Shown here in pieces: positions 34,825 through 43,556 of a DNA stretch of 64,000 nucleotides; position 1 is the stretch's first letter, and the number at the start of each line of letters is the position of its first letter. The DNA comes from Guillardia theta CCMP2712. Taxonomy: Eukaryota > Cryptophyceae > Pyrenomonadales > Geminigeraceae. Made by a program: the position numbers and the translations under genes. Location: positions 514,424 through 578,423 of the forward strand of contig NW_005434636.1 in assembly GCF_000315625.1 (NCBI RefSeq), read 5' to 3'. The notes under the pieces are model-generated. The model made no database searches. It was given only the letters and a program-made list of their open reading frames with translations, and was not told the origin of the DNA.

Positions 34825-36655
34825 GTTCGGAAAAACTCGGCCGGTCCTTGGCCGACGAAGCCCAGCAGCGCATCACGAGGGCCCACAAGGAGTCCGGGCA
34901 CTCTCCTGCGATGACGTGCCTGGGCAGTCTACCTCCCTGAAGCACATGCTCGAGCACAGCACGGTCATCGGACAGATCGTAGTAGGGGATGCTCCCTGAC
35001 GTCAGAACCTCCCACATCGTCACGGCAAAGGACCAAACGTCGCTGCTCTCCGAGAATCGCCCCTTCTGTAGCGCCTCGGGCGGCATGTAGCGTCTCGGTA
35101 GGTTTTCAGACCCCACGATGACGTGGCTGCGGTCGGAGGAGCTAACGGCCAGCCCGTAGCCGCTGACCTTGACTTTCGTCCTTTCGACCTCCCGCTCGTC
35201 ATAGGCGAACAGCAGGACGTTGCGGGCTGCCAGGCCTCGATGGATGACACCCTTGGAAGTGAGGAACTCCATTCCTTCTGCGATCTGCTGCATCATCAAG
35301 AGCTGGTGCGGCAGGGTGATGGTCTCCTCTATCTCCTCGAATGCAGCGGACAGAGACCCCTTCTCCGCAAACTCCGTGATGAGAAAGTTTTGACCCTCGT
35401 GCGTGTACTGACCCATGAAACGAACAAGTTGCGGATGACGACCCAGCTTCAGAAAGATGCTTGCTTCCATGGCAGATTCTCCCTGTCGTAGCTGCAATAC
35501 AGCCACTGATGCTTTCTTGCCATCCTGACCTCGCACTCGTAACTTTCCTTGGAAGACAGTCTTGGAAGACCCAAGAGCCAAAGGCTCGGGCTCCACCTCG
35601 ACATCAGCCTTTGTAAGATGCATCGCGCAAGCGTCTTCCCAGTCCTCGATGACCTGGCGCAGCGACAAGTTTGAGACGAGAGTCTTGCACGGGACGGCGG
35701 CGGGGATGGGGGCGGCGACCCTGCGCATCGGCTTCTTGCCCTGGGAGGGCTGGGAGGAGGGGGAGGCGACGTTCTCGATGGTCCTCTTGTTGGTGCTGTG
35801 GCGGATGCTGTTGTGGACGTTGAGCTGCAGCGGCACTCCCGTGCTCTTGCTGATGGCCTCGTCGGACAGCGCCGTGTTCAGGTAGGAGGAGAGGAAGCCG
35901 ACGACCTGAGGGTTGAGCTTCTTGTCGCTGAGCTGGGTGATGAATGTCTTGGCGTGCTTGTTGAATTCCATCTGCCTCACCATGAAGGTTTTGGCGAGAA
36001 CGTTGATGATCGATACCCCCGCCTTGCACTGCATGTAGACCTGGGAGCACCCCCAGAAGATGGATGGGATGAGGCTGTGGATGTACTTCGCGTCCTCCTT
36101 CGCGGGCCCATCTTCCATGGCCTTGATCTCGGTGTCAGCGTCCCAGCCCTGCCCCACATCGAAGACCGTGCCCTGGAGCGTGAGGACGAAGGGCCGGATC
36201 GTCTGGTTCGGGTGGGTGATGGCGAAGACGACGCTGGAGCTGACGGGGTCGACGACGCGGCTCTCGGGGGAGTCGCACTGGCTGACAAAATCCGAGAGGC
36301 TCGAGATGATCTCCGGGATCTTATTCTGCTTGAGGATCTCGTCCACGGCCTCCTGCGAGAGCACGTTGGAGTGGTTGTTCATGGAGATGTAGGTGCATTC
36401 CCTCTTCTTGCACATGTGCACGATGCCGTACTCGGAGGTGAAGACGTTGTCCTTGGCAAATTTGAAGGGGAAGGTGATGCCGTTCAGCTTGGCGCTCCCG
36501 AGCTTCGCGACCGCGTCCGCTGCATCGTGGGTCACGGTGAAGATGGTGCGGTTCTTGAAGGTCTGGATCCTCACTCGGGCGTCCGGGGAGGTGACGTGTT
36601 GCGGAGATCCGGAATACTTGTTCAGGAAGACCGTGGGCATGGCGGTGGAAGACAT
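34745..36655 (-). CDS. Tyrosine-kinase-like pseudokinase with unrecognised N-terminal domain
   Basis: One uninterrupted frame of 636 residues. Residues 1-350 match nothing I know; they are globular, with paired cysteines ([12 protein letters not shown]). The C-terminal part is a kinase fold of TK/TKL type: [12 protein letters not shown] (glycine loop lacking the usual GxGxxG), [11 protein letters not shown], then [36 protein letters not shown] and [13 protein letters not shown]. The catalytic Asp of HRD is Gly, DFG is replaced by SGYGL, and the strand-3 Lys position reads VAVLQL. All three catalytic motifs are thus lost, indicating a non-catalytic scaffold or regulator, or a decayed enzyme. 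The fold-defining residues (APE-like PPEA, DVWSF, the late Arg) remain, so selection on structure is plausible. Confidence 0.8.
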   Translation of the reverse strand: MSSTAMPTVFLNKYSGSPQHVTSPDARVRIQTFKNRTIFTVTHDAADAVAKLGSAKLNGITFPFKFAKDNVFTSEYGIVHMCKKRECTYISMNNHSNVLSQEAVDEILKQNKIPEIISSLSDFVSQCDSPESRVVDPVSSSVVFAITHPNQTIRPFVLTLQGTVFDVGQGWDADTEIKAMEDGPAKEDAKYIHSLIPSIFWGCSQVYMQCKAGVSIINVLAKTFMVRQMEFNKHAKTFITQLSDKKLNPQVVGFLSSYLNTALSDEAISKSTGVPLQLNVHNSIRHSTNKRTIENVASPSSQPSQGKKPMRRVAAPIPAAVPCKTLVSNLSLRQVIEDWEDACAMHLTKADVEVEPEPLALGSSKTVFQGKLRVRGQDGKKASVAVLQLRQGESAMEASIFLKLGRHPQLVRFMGQYTHEGQNFLITEFAEKGSLSAAFEEIEETITLPHQLLMMQQIAEGMEFLTSKGVIHRGLAARNVLLFAYDEREVERTKVKVSGYGLAVSSSDRSHVIVGSENLPRRYMPPEALQKGRFSESSDVWSFAVTMWEVLTSGSIPYYDLSDDRAVLEHVLQGGRLPRHVIAGECPDSLWALVMRCWASSAKDRPSFSELVAALRRIREQRNKRKQAELQCEVED

Positions 36656-36693
36656 GTCCGATGGGTCCGTAAAAATTGGGTGATGGATGGGGT

Positions 36694-36809
36694 GGTCCGT
36701 AAATTCAATGGGTGGGTGGGGTGGTCCGTAAATTCAATGGGTGGGTGGGGTGGTCCGTAAATTCAATGGGTGGGTGGGGTGGTCCGTAAATTCAATGGGT
36801 GGGTGGGGT
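36694..36809. repeat. Four copies of a 29-bp tandem repeat upstream of the pseudokinase
   Basis: Units begin ggtccgtaaattcaatggg and end gggtggggt; four full copies are followed by a partial one (ggtccgtaag). They lie between the TATA-like box near 36875 and the pseudokinase ATG, so they probably sit in its 5' leader. Confidence 0.93.
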
Positions 36810-36872
36810 GGTCCGTAAGCGTGGCAAGTGTGGCGCGGGAGAGAATTTCTGAGCTGGAGTCCCCGCTGGCGG

Positions 36873-36880
36873 TTTTTATA
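36873..36880 (-). promoter_or_regulatory. Putative TATA box upstream of the pseudokinase
   Basis: On the minus strand the sequence reads ctataaaaacc, about 220 bases before the ATG at 36655, with the 29-bp repeats between. Confidence 0.4.
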
Positions 36881-37033
36881 GATTACAACAGGGGACGGTT
36901 GCAAAAAGCCGTTAAATTCCGGTACAAATCAAACTATATGTTTTTAACTCGACTTTCTCTAAAAATGGATTTTTAAAATCACTTTTATTCACGTTTCCTC
37001 TTGTTTGTGGCTTTATTGGAACATTGCTGGGGC

Positions 37034-37993
37034 TTAAGAATGTCCTCTATCGAGTCCAGGAGCACCTCCCGGGCTATGCAGTTCAGTACTGCCGCCCTGT
37101 AGGACCTCCTGAACCTCGCCGGGCGCGGCGCTGTCCAGCGGGATCTGTATGAAGTCCCGGAAGTGCTGGATGAACTCCCCCCGGTCGGCCGAGAGGCGGT
37201 TTATGATGGTGGAGATGAGGGTCACCAGCCCGTACACGTCGGAGACCGCAAAGTCGCGGAGGATGAAGGCGTCATGGTTCCTTATGATCGGGTACTCGCC
37301 GCGGTTGTCCGTGAGCTTCATGATCTTGTTGAGCACGGACCTCGGCACGAGCCTTGGGCATGGCAGGTGGTTGTATCAAGGTGCTATCGCGGTTCATGTA
37401 ATCGTCGATGATCTTCTCGACGAAGGCGTTCCCCCAATCGATGAGGAACGCGCGACCCTCGCTGTCTATGGTGAGGTTGTCCTGCTTCAGGTCCGTGTGG
37501 AAGACGCCGTGCGCATGCAGCATCGGCAGGTAGGAGGCGATGCTCTTGAAGGAGTCCACGATGCTCTGCAGCCTGTTGCTCCCCACCGACGCGATCAGCT
37601 TCTCCGCGTCGGCCATGGACAGCCCCCGGTACTTCAGTATCGCATACATACGTCGTTGCCCTTGGAGTTGAACTGGCCGTATCCCCTCCAGAGGGAGACG
37701 TGCATGTTGTACTCGTTCCTCCTCTTCATCAGCCCCCATATGTATTCGTTGTTGTCCCTCTCGAACTCGAAGAGGTCGTTGTTCTTGAACAGCTTCACCG
37801 CCAGCCTCTCGCTGTTCGCATCCCCCCTCCTCACCGTGAGGCTGTGTTGGAGGATCTTCTCGATCAGCTCACAGAGCTCTGGATCGTCGGTGATGAGGGT
37901 GAATTGGTTGTCCTCCGTATCGTTACCGCTGTCAACGATCATATGGTACTGCTTGGAAATCCACAATTCTTTCGTACGTCCGTAAATTGGCAT
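37034..37993 (-). pseudogene. Protein kinase-like gene broken by two frame changes
   Basis: The gene starts with ATG at 37993 (MPIYGRTKELW), about 40 bases below a TATA-like box. Frame 1 carries LAVKLFKNNDLFEFERD, with a candidate strand-3 Lys. Near 37645 the reading moves by one base to the frame carrying MLHAHGVFHTDLKQDNLTID and FLIDWGNAF: a catalytic loop with intact Asp, Lys and Asn, and DWG for DFG. Near 37345 it moves again, to RSVLNKIMKLTDNRGEYP and ILRDFAVSDVYGLVTLIS. Neither change has GT-AG boundaries. The layout resembles divergent kinases of large DNA viruses or protists; the family is not assigned. Either a decaying gene or small assembly errors. Confidence 0.6.
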
Positions 37994-39421
37994 GGGATGG
38001 GAGGGAGTGTCGGGCGTTGCGCGTGCTTCGATTTTATAGAAGATTCTCTGCCTCCCCCTCCATTGAACACCCCGTGCAGGTTGCACAGCTCGACGATCCT
38101 CACCTGAGTCCTGCAGCGGAGCCGCCACAGGTCCACGGTCGTGCGCTGGTCCGCGATCTGCTGGGAGACGGATATGTCCGGGGCGATATCCCCCACGTAG
38201 AGCAGGGCCTTCAGCCTCGCCAGCTCGATGATGAACCGGGAGCAGAAGGCCGGGGGCTGCGAAGTGTGCACCAACCTCATCACCGGCATCAGGTGGTTGC
38301 GGAAGTACTGCGAGACGTCATCCAGGCTCACGATGTAGCTCTTGAAGCCGTTCAAGCTGTGATCGGACACCGAGTCGTCGATGCAGTCCTCGATGGCCAC
38401 GGATGTGTCGGTGTCGGGGTTGTAGATCCGATGCCTCCGCTGGGACGGGTTGAGGACGGTGTGGTAGTTGGAGAAGAGCCACTCGCCGTTGGACAGGCGG
38501 ACCCCCCGACGGACCCTCGTACAGGAAGTCGCCCCAGTTGTAGTTGTAGGTGATCCCCGACCTTGAATCGAGCCCCCCGAACCACCGGTCGATCTGCTCG
38601 CTGTTCACCACCCCCCACACGTCGGAGAGGGCCATGTCCGGGCACTTCCAGTCGGCATTCCAGACCACCTCCATCACGCGGTAGACCGTCACCCAGTCGT
38701 CGAAGCTGACGTAGGACCCCGCCGTGCAGATGTGGCATCCACCATGCACCTCTGATTGTTGGTCGTGGCCCACCCTCAGCAGCAGCGCTTGATGTGGCCC
38801 GAGACGTTCTGCCCGAAGGGCCCGTAGTAGGCCATGTTGATGGCAGCCATTCCATCCCTCACGGTGTAGTAGTAGCTGTTGCCGATCTCGATCCTCGCCC
38901 CGCTCTTCGACGCCATGGTGGAAGAGGGCGCCGGGATGGCGGTGGACCTCCTCTCCCTGCATCTCACGCTGCTGGAGGGCATGTATCTCACCTCCCCGCC
39001 CCGGAAGCCCCTGTAGAAGGGGGAGAGCTGCTTCGCCGTGCCCAGGATCTTCTCCACGGCCTCCTCGATGGCGTGGGTCTGCGAGAGCATGTTGACACAG
39101 ACATCCCAGAGCGTCCCGTTCTTTGCCGGCTGGATCGTCTCCTCGGTGCTGTAGTGCAGGATCCTGCCGGAGGGGTCGAACATCGCCTCGTCCCTCGCGA
39201 GCGTCATCATCGCGTCCGTCATGGGGAGGGCCCAGGCATCGTACAGCGTCTGGTGGGCTTGTGTCGTGATTCTTCAACCAGGTCTCGATGGCCTCGCGCT
39301 CGTACGTCTTTCCGTCGGAGGTGCACACAGGGTCTCGCATGATCTCGTTGGTGACGGGGCAGAAGAAGGCTGGCAGAGCCTTGCCGTTGTTCGCCATCAT
39401 CGGACGTTTCGAAGCTAGCAC
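37939..39421 (-). pseudogene. U-box protein gene broken by several frame changes
   Basis: The N-terminus has a U-box: AFFCPVTNEIMRDPVCTSDG, then TYEREAIETWLKNHDTSP, the E2-binding half of a ubiquitin ligase fold. Near 39240 the frame moves by one base and continues LYDAWALPMTDAMMTLARDE, which completes the U-box. Later shifts fall near 38760, where a stop follows GHIKRCC and coding resumes at HICTAGSYVSFDDW, and near 38505 at a run of six C. The last part (YNPDTDTSVAIEDC, SLNGFKSYIVSLDDVSQYF) runs to about 37939. The C-terminal 400 residues are not recognised. No shift has intron boundaries. If repaired by resequencing it would be a U-box E3-like protein of about 480 residues. Confidence 0.6.
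38032..38038 (-). promoter_or_regulatory. Putative TATA box upstream of the broken kinase gene
   Basis: The minus strand reads ttctataaaatcg roughly 40 bases before the ATG at 37993, and falls inside the 3' part of the U-box gene. Confidence 0.4.
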
Positions 39422-39497
39422 CGCCTCTCTCTTCCCGTTCCCTTTCCTGTACCACTTCCATTATCCCTACTGGGATCGTTACGGCTACTCATTGCCG

Positions 39498-39800
39498 CTA
39501 TGATGGTTTGCTGAGAAAAGGCTTGGAAAATGATGGTAGAGAGAGAGCCTTCGTGTCGCGGTACAAAGTGAGCAGTCGATAACGAGCAATGTAGCTGGTG
39601 CCATACGTTTTGAAGGTTGCTCCTTCTCCCCGAGTGAGATGAAGGGAGGGTTCATATTTCTGTTGTAACATTCGATGATATTCAACCCAAAGTTCCGTCA
39701 CTAAGTTTCTCTCTAGTTCTCCGGGTTGTGATTTCGCATTGAGGTCCGTTTCAGGATTGAAACAGGTGGCAAGTTGAAGATCATCAAGTTTTAGGTACAC
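39498..39800 (-). CDS. Short hypothetical open frame, unrecognised
   Basis: An open frame of 100 codons (MYLKLDDLQLATCFNPETD at its start) with no domain I recognise. It lies between the U-box gene and the end of DRC1. Amino acid composition is ordinary, but there is no independent support such as splice signals or homology. It could be an exon of a larger gene or chance. Confidence 0.2.
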   Translation of the reverse strand: MYLKLDDLQLATCFNPETDLNAKSQPGELERNLVTELWVEYHRMLQQKYEPSLHLTRGEGATFKTYGTSYIARYRLLTLYRDTKALSLPSFSKPFLSKPS

Positions 39801-40204
39801 GCTAACTGTCCCAACTAAGAGATTTTAAAATGTAGATGGCGCAAGCGTCCTTTTCATGAATCTGCGGTGGCAGCACGGAGCACTTTGAGCAGACCTGGAG
39901 GTGCGGAAAGGGTCATGAATGTTCCATGGTAGCTTCCGATGCTACTGAGTAGCCAGGAAGTCCCAGTCTCGGCAATCGCTGCAGTGGAAGTTGGCCAGAT
40001 GCCTCGCCCCGGCCCGAATCGTCTGCGAGATCGTCTGCTCCATTCACGTCGCTGTGCTCCGCTTGCCCTCCCGTTCCTCCCCTTGACCAACGTATCTTCA
40101 AGTCTAGAGCCTCCGATTCCCTTGAGGCTTCGGGAGCCGCCTCCAGCTCCTGGGCCTCGACCGCTGTCCGTCATTACTGATCCTCCTCCTAACAAGCCCG
40201 GTTC

Positions 40205-43023
40205 TCAACTGTCCACACGAGAGATAGTCGCCGTGGGAGGGATGTAGAGCTGGTTGTTGACCTTGGAGGTGAGATATTGGTTCCTGCGGCAGCTCGTCAA
40301 CGCTGGGGAACGAGGAGGAGGCGAGGAGGACGCACAGCAGCATCTTGAGCTCCTTGTTCTGCTGCACGAGCGTGTTGACCTCCTCGATCAGGTTGGCTCT
40401 CTCCTGCGCCAGAGGTCACTCATGATCAGGCTAGGAGGAGGGTCACCTGGAGAATGACGTTGTACTGCTTCTGAAACCGCTCGAGCTGCTTCCACACCAC
40501 GATCGTGTCGGGGGAGATCACCTGCCCCCTCGTCATACGTCGCTTCTCCTACCCGCCATCAGATGCGACCTTTTTGCACAGCTCCCACACGCTCTTGTGC
40601 TCTCCTGCAGGCAGGTGGTTGGACGAGAAGCCCGTCCTGGTCTCGCGGGGTTTCTCTCCCAGTTGCCGCTCGCTGTCTCTTTCTTCGAGATGCTTGCTGC
40701 TGTCTCCTGAGACCTCCTCGAGCGCTCCTCCTCCCTTCTGCGTGCGCAGGCCGAAGGTGGAGTGGGTCCCCGTCAGCTCCATCTTGAGCTCCCCTCGGTA
40801 GTGGACGAAACGCTTGAGCGCGTCGATGACTTGATCGTCGCTGATGAGGTCAACCTCGTGGCTCGAGGCAGGAGAGGTATTCCTGTGCGACTCTGACCCG
40901 CCCTCGTCGCTGTCCAAGCGGAAGAAGGAGAGCAGGAGCTGGACGTCCTCGACCTTTGAGATTCCAAGGGCCTTCAAGACAGTCTGCAACTTCAGCGTGA
41001 GGAGGATGGAAAGGATGAGCAAAGGGCCGCACTTTGATCTGGTAGAGCTTTCCTTTGTCTCTCTGCAGCTTTTTCAGCATGTCCTTGACCTGCAAGTCAA
41101 GTAGGAAGCCTGTCTTGTCGCAGATCATCTGGCACATGTCCTCGATGGCCTGAGAGCAGGAGACTCAGACAAGTTCAAAAGTAGCGTCAAGGCAACCGGC
41201 GACTCGAGCAACTGAGACTTGAGAACAGTATCCCATGACATGTCCTCAGACTGGTTGAAGCCGTCTCTCCCAGCCTCCTTCCTCATCCTCGTCATCACTT
41301 TCTCAAACTCCTTGAACATCGAAACGTCATCGGAGACCAAGACAGGACCGCACATCTTCTCACCCTTTCACGGAACTTGGTGAACACTCGGTTCAGCTCT
41401 TCTTCGTTCGGCGGAAACCACAGGAGGCCGAGCTGCTGTTCATGGATGATCTGCACCAAGAATACAGAAAGTGAGGAAGAGAACGAGCAAAGAGAAGCAC
41501 AAACTTTATCAGCCTGCAAGCTCTTCAGCAACTTAGCTTTGATCATCTGCTCATGCATATTCCAGACATCAAAGTAGCGTTTGGAATCTGATTTCTGGAA
41601 GTGAAACAACTTTTCTTTGAGGTCCATGAAGAATTGGGTGTATCTTTGGTACGATTCTGAGAGCTCGTTGTTCTCTGCCTTGTACTTGTTATCAAGAGTA
41701 GTGTATTTCGCCATCAGGTTCGAAAGGTTGTCTTGTAGCCTTGCAAGCTTGCGCTTGTTTGCGTTGATCGTGTTCTGGTTCTCTTCGTTCCGCTCGTGGA
41801 GGACCCTGAAGTTGTACTCGAGCTTCTCAGTGTTGAGCTGGTAAGTCGCCCTCATGTCCTCCAGCTGCTGCTCCAAGTTCTGAACTTCTGTCTCCAGCCG
41901 CACCTTGAGAGTATGAAAATCTTCTGTGTCGTGTCGATGAACGATCTGTGAACAAAACTCAAAGAGTCGTCAAGACAAGATGACTGTCTCGAACCACAAG
42001 CTTCTCTTGATTGAGATCCACACGCTTCTCTCTTTCCCCTTTCTGACGGAGCCTTGCACCAGGTTGTCAAAGGCATCACTGACTGGAAGAATTTTCTTAC
42101 TGTTGCTGCAAACTCTTGTCAAAGAGCTTGTCCCACTCTTTCCTGCACTGTTCGATCAACTCTTTCCTCTCCGCCTCGAAATTGCTTTCTAGGCTGAGCA
42201 GCTCTTGTTCGTAGAGCATTTGTTGTCGGGATGCATTTCTTGCCATGGAGTCCTGGAGGTTGTCGAGGTCTTGCACCCCTTGACGCAAAGCTTTCACATA
42301 CTGCTCATCTTTGTTCTTCAGTTCTACTTGAACTGTTGCAGAGTCAGTTTCGACAGATGATGAGGTCAAGAAAGGTGGAACGCATGACAGTCGGGTCAAC
42401 AGCTGCTGACATACACGGCCAACAGAGAGAAAGCGATGGGACATCTTCGTATGACCAAGATCAAGGGGTCTTGCACTTACAATCGCGAATCAGGTTGTCC
42501 TTGGCCTCGATGATTCGCCAGCAAGCTGTCTGTTGTGCTTCCATGTCATGGTGCAAGTCCATCGGAACGTCGATCTCAAAGAGAGAAGACCACTTCATAG
42601 CAACTGTTGGCACTCAAGAGTGAGGTAGTGTCACCATATCATCGCTTACTTACTTGCTGCATTCCGCCTTGCGCTGCTTTCTGCCTCAAAGAGAAGCTTG
42701 TGCCTTCTGTCAACTCTCAACGCTTCTTCGTTCGTCCTTCTTTGCGCTTCTCTATCATCAGCTTGTACTCTGATGTCCGTGACTTCTTCATCCCTCTGAC
42801 TTGCAAACTTGGAAAGCCTCGCCCTCGCTTTCTTTACTTCGCTCAGCCCCTTTTGTGGTAGCAGCGCATCGGCTTCCTGCTTCCGCTTGAGCTCAGCCTG
42901 GGCCTGCAGGTCTATCCCTGTCTTCTGCGCTGCGATCTTCTCGGCGATCCTCTCTCGTCGGGCTCGGATTCGCTCCTCCCTCTCCTTCTCCAGCATCGCC
43001 TTCGACGGTCCCTCGCCCTCCAT
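40205..43023 (-). CDS. DRC1: DRC1 (CCDC164), nexin-dynein regulatory complex subunit
   Basis: Read leftward from the ATG at 43023 (MEGEGPSKAMLEKERE, then RIRARRERIAEKIAAQK). Exons include VELKNKDEQYVKALRQG and YEQELLSLESNFEAERKEL (42.4-42.1 kb), LEDMRATYQLNTEKLEYNF and KLARLQDNLSNLMAKYTTL (41.9-41.5 kb), and LGISKVEDVQLLLSFFRLD (about 41.0-40.9 kb). The C-terminus needs one short intron to join LVQQNKELKMLL to NQYLTSKVNNQLYIPPTA and a TGA at 40205, matching the family ending (LNxYLNxxVNxEL-x-VPPT). The protein is almost entirely coiled coil. Known role: scaffold of the N-DRC that links axonemal doublets and regulates dynein. Its presence implies a motile flagellum. Exon edges in the middle are approximate. 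Confidence 0.88.
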
Positions 43024-43099
43024 GTTCCAACGCCAGTCAAACTACCCACCCTCAAACCCACCCTCGTTCCTCTCATATGACCCCCTCCCCGGCATCTCA

Positions 43100-43245
43100 A
43101 CTGCAATAATTCACTGTTGGTCAGAGCTTCAGTCACTGCCGACTCGGAGTCACCGGACCGGGCCGCCCCGGCCCAGTGCCGGTGGTACTACCGCGCAGTT
43201 AAGTGAAGGTATCAGTTAAGTCGACTAGACTGACTCCGAGTTTTG
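43100..43245. mobile_element. GC-rich palindromic element (MITE-like), copy A
   Basis: Between the divergent DRC1 and kinesin genes. It contains gactcggagtc and, about 100 bases on, its inverted form tgactccgagt, with a GC-rich core (ggaccgggccgccccgg) and ttaagt motifs near one end. Similar pieces occur near 50.2, 52.8 and 57.0-57.6 kb. Exact ends are not determined. Confidence 0.4.
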
Positions 43246-43556
43246 CTGCCTCATCCCTCCTCTGACCCAGGGGGCTTCAACGGCCCTACATTCAGAGCTT
43301 CTATGCCGCTGTCTGGGTTAGCATGGCGTCGCATCGCAGTGACCGGGGGGGCATGGCGGGTAATGTTGAGAGCTCGTCGATGAAAGTTGCGCAGAAGAAG
43401 ATTGCTGCTGTAGTTTGATAGCCTCAGCTGGGTTGTCCTCTCCCGGCTCAGCTTGCTCTTCCTATCGTCCTTCTCAGGCTCTGCCGTTTGCTGGGGCATG
43501 CTGGCAAGGTCGCTGGCTTACAGTAGCAGTCAAGTCATGCAAGGAAGACGAAGATA

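Noticed and set aside
35798-36760. Plus-strand open frame of 320 codons
   Set aside because: It mirrors the pseudokinase N-terminal region; composition (Val, Asp, Gly, His, Leu) is typical of GC-rich antisense frames.
37034-39421. Explaining the frame changes as introns
   Set aside because: The junctions lack GT-AG pairs at suitable positions and need a shift of only one base, with coding sense continuous on both sides.
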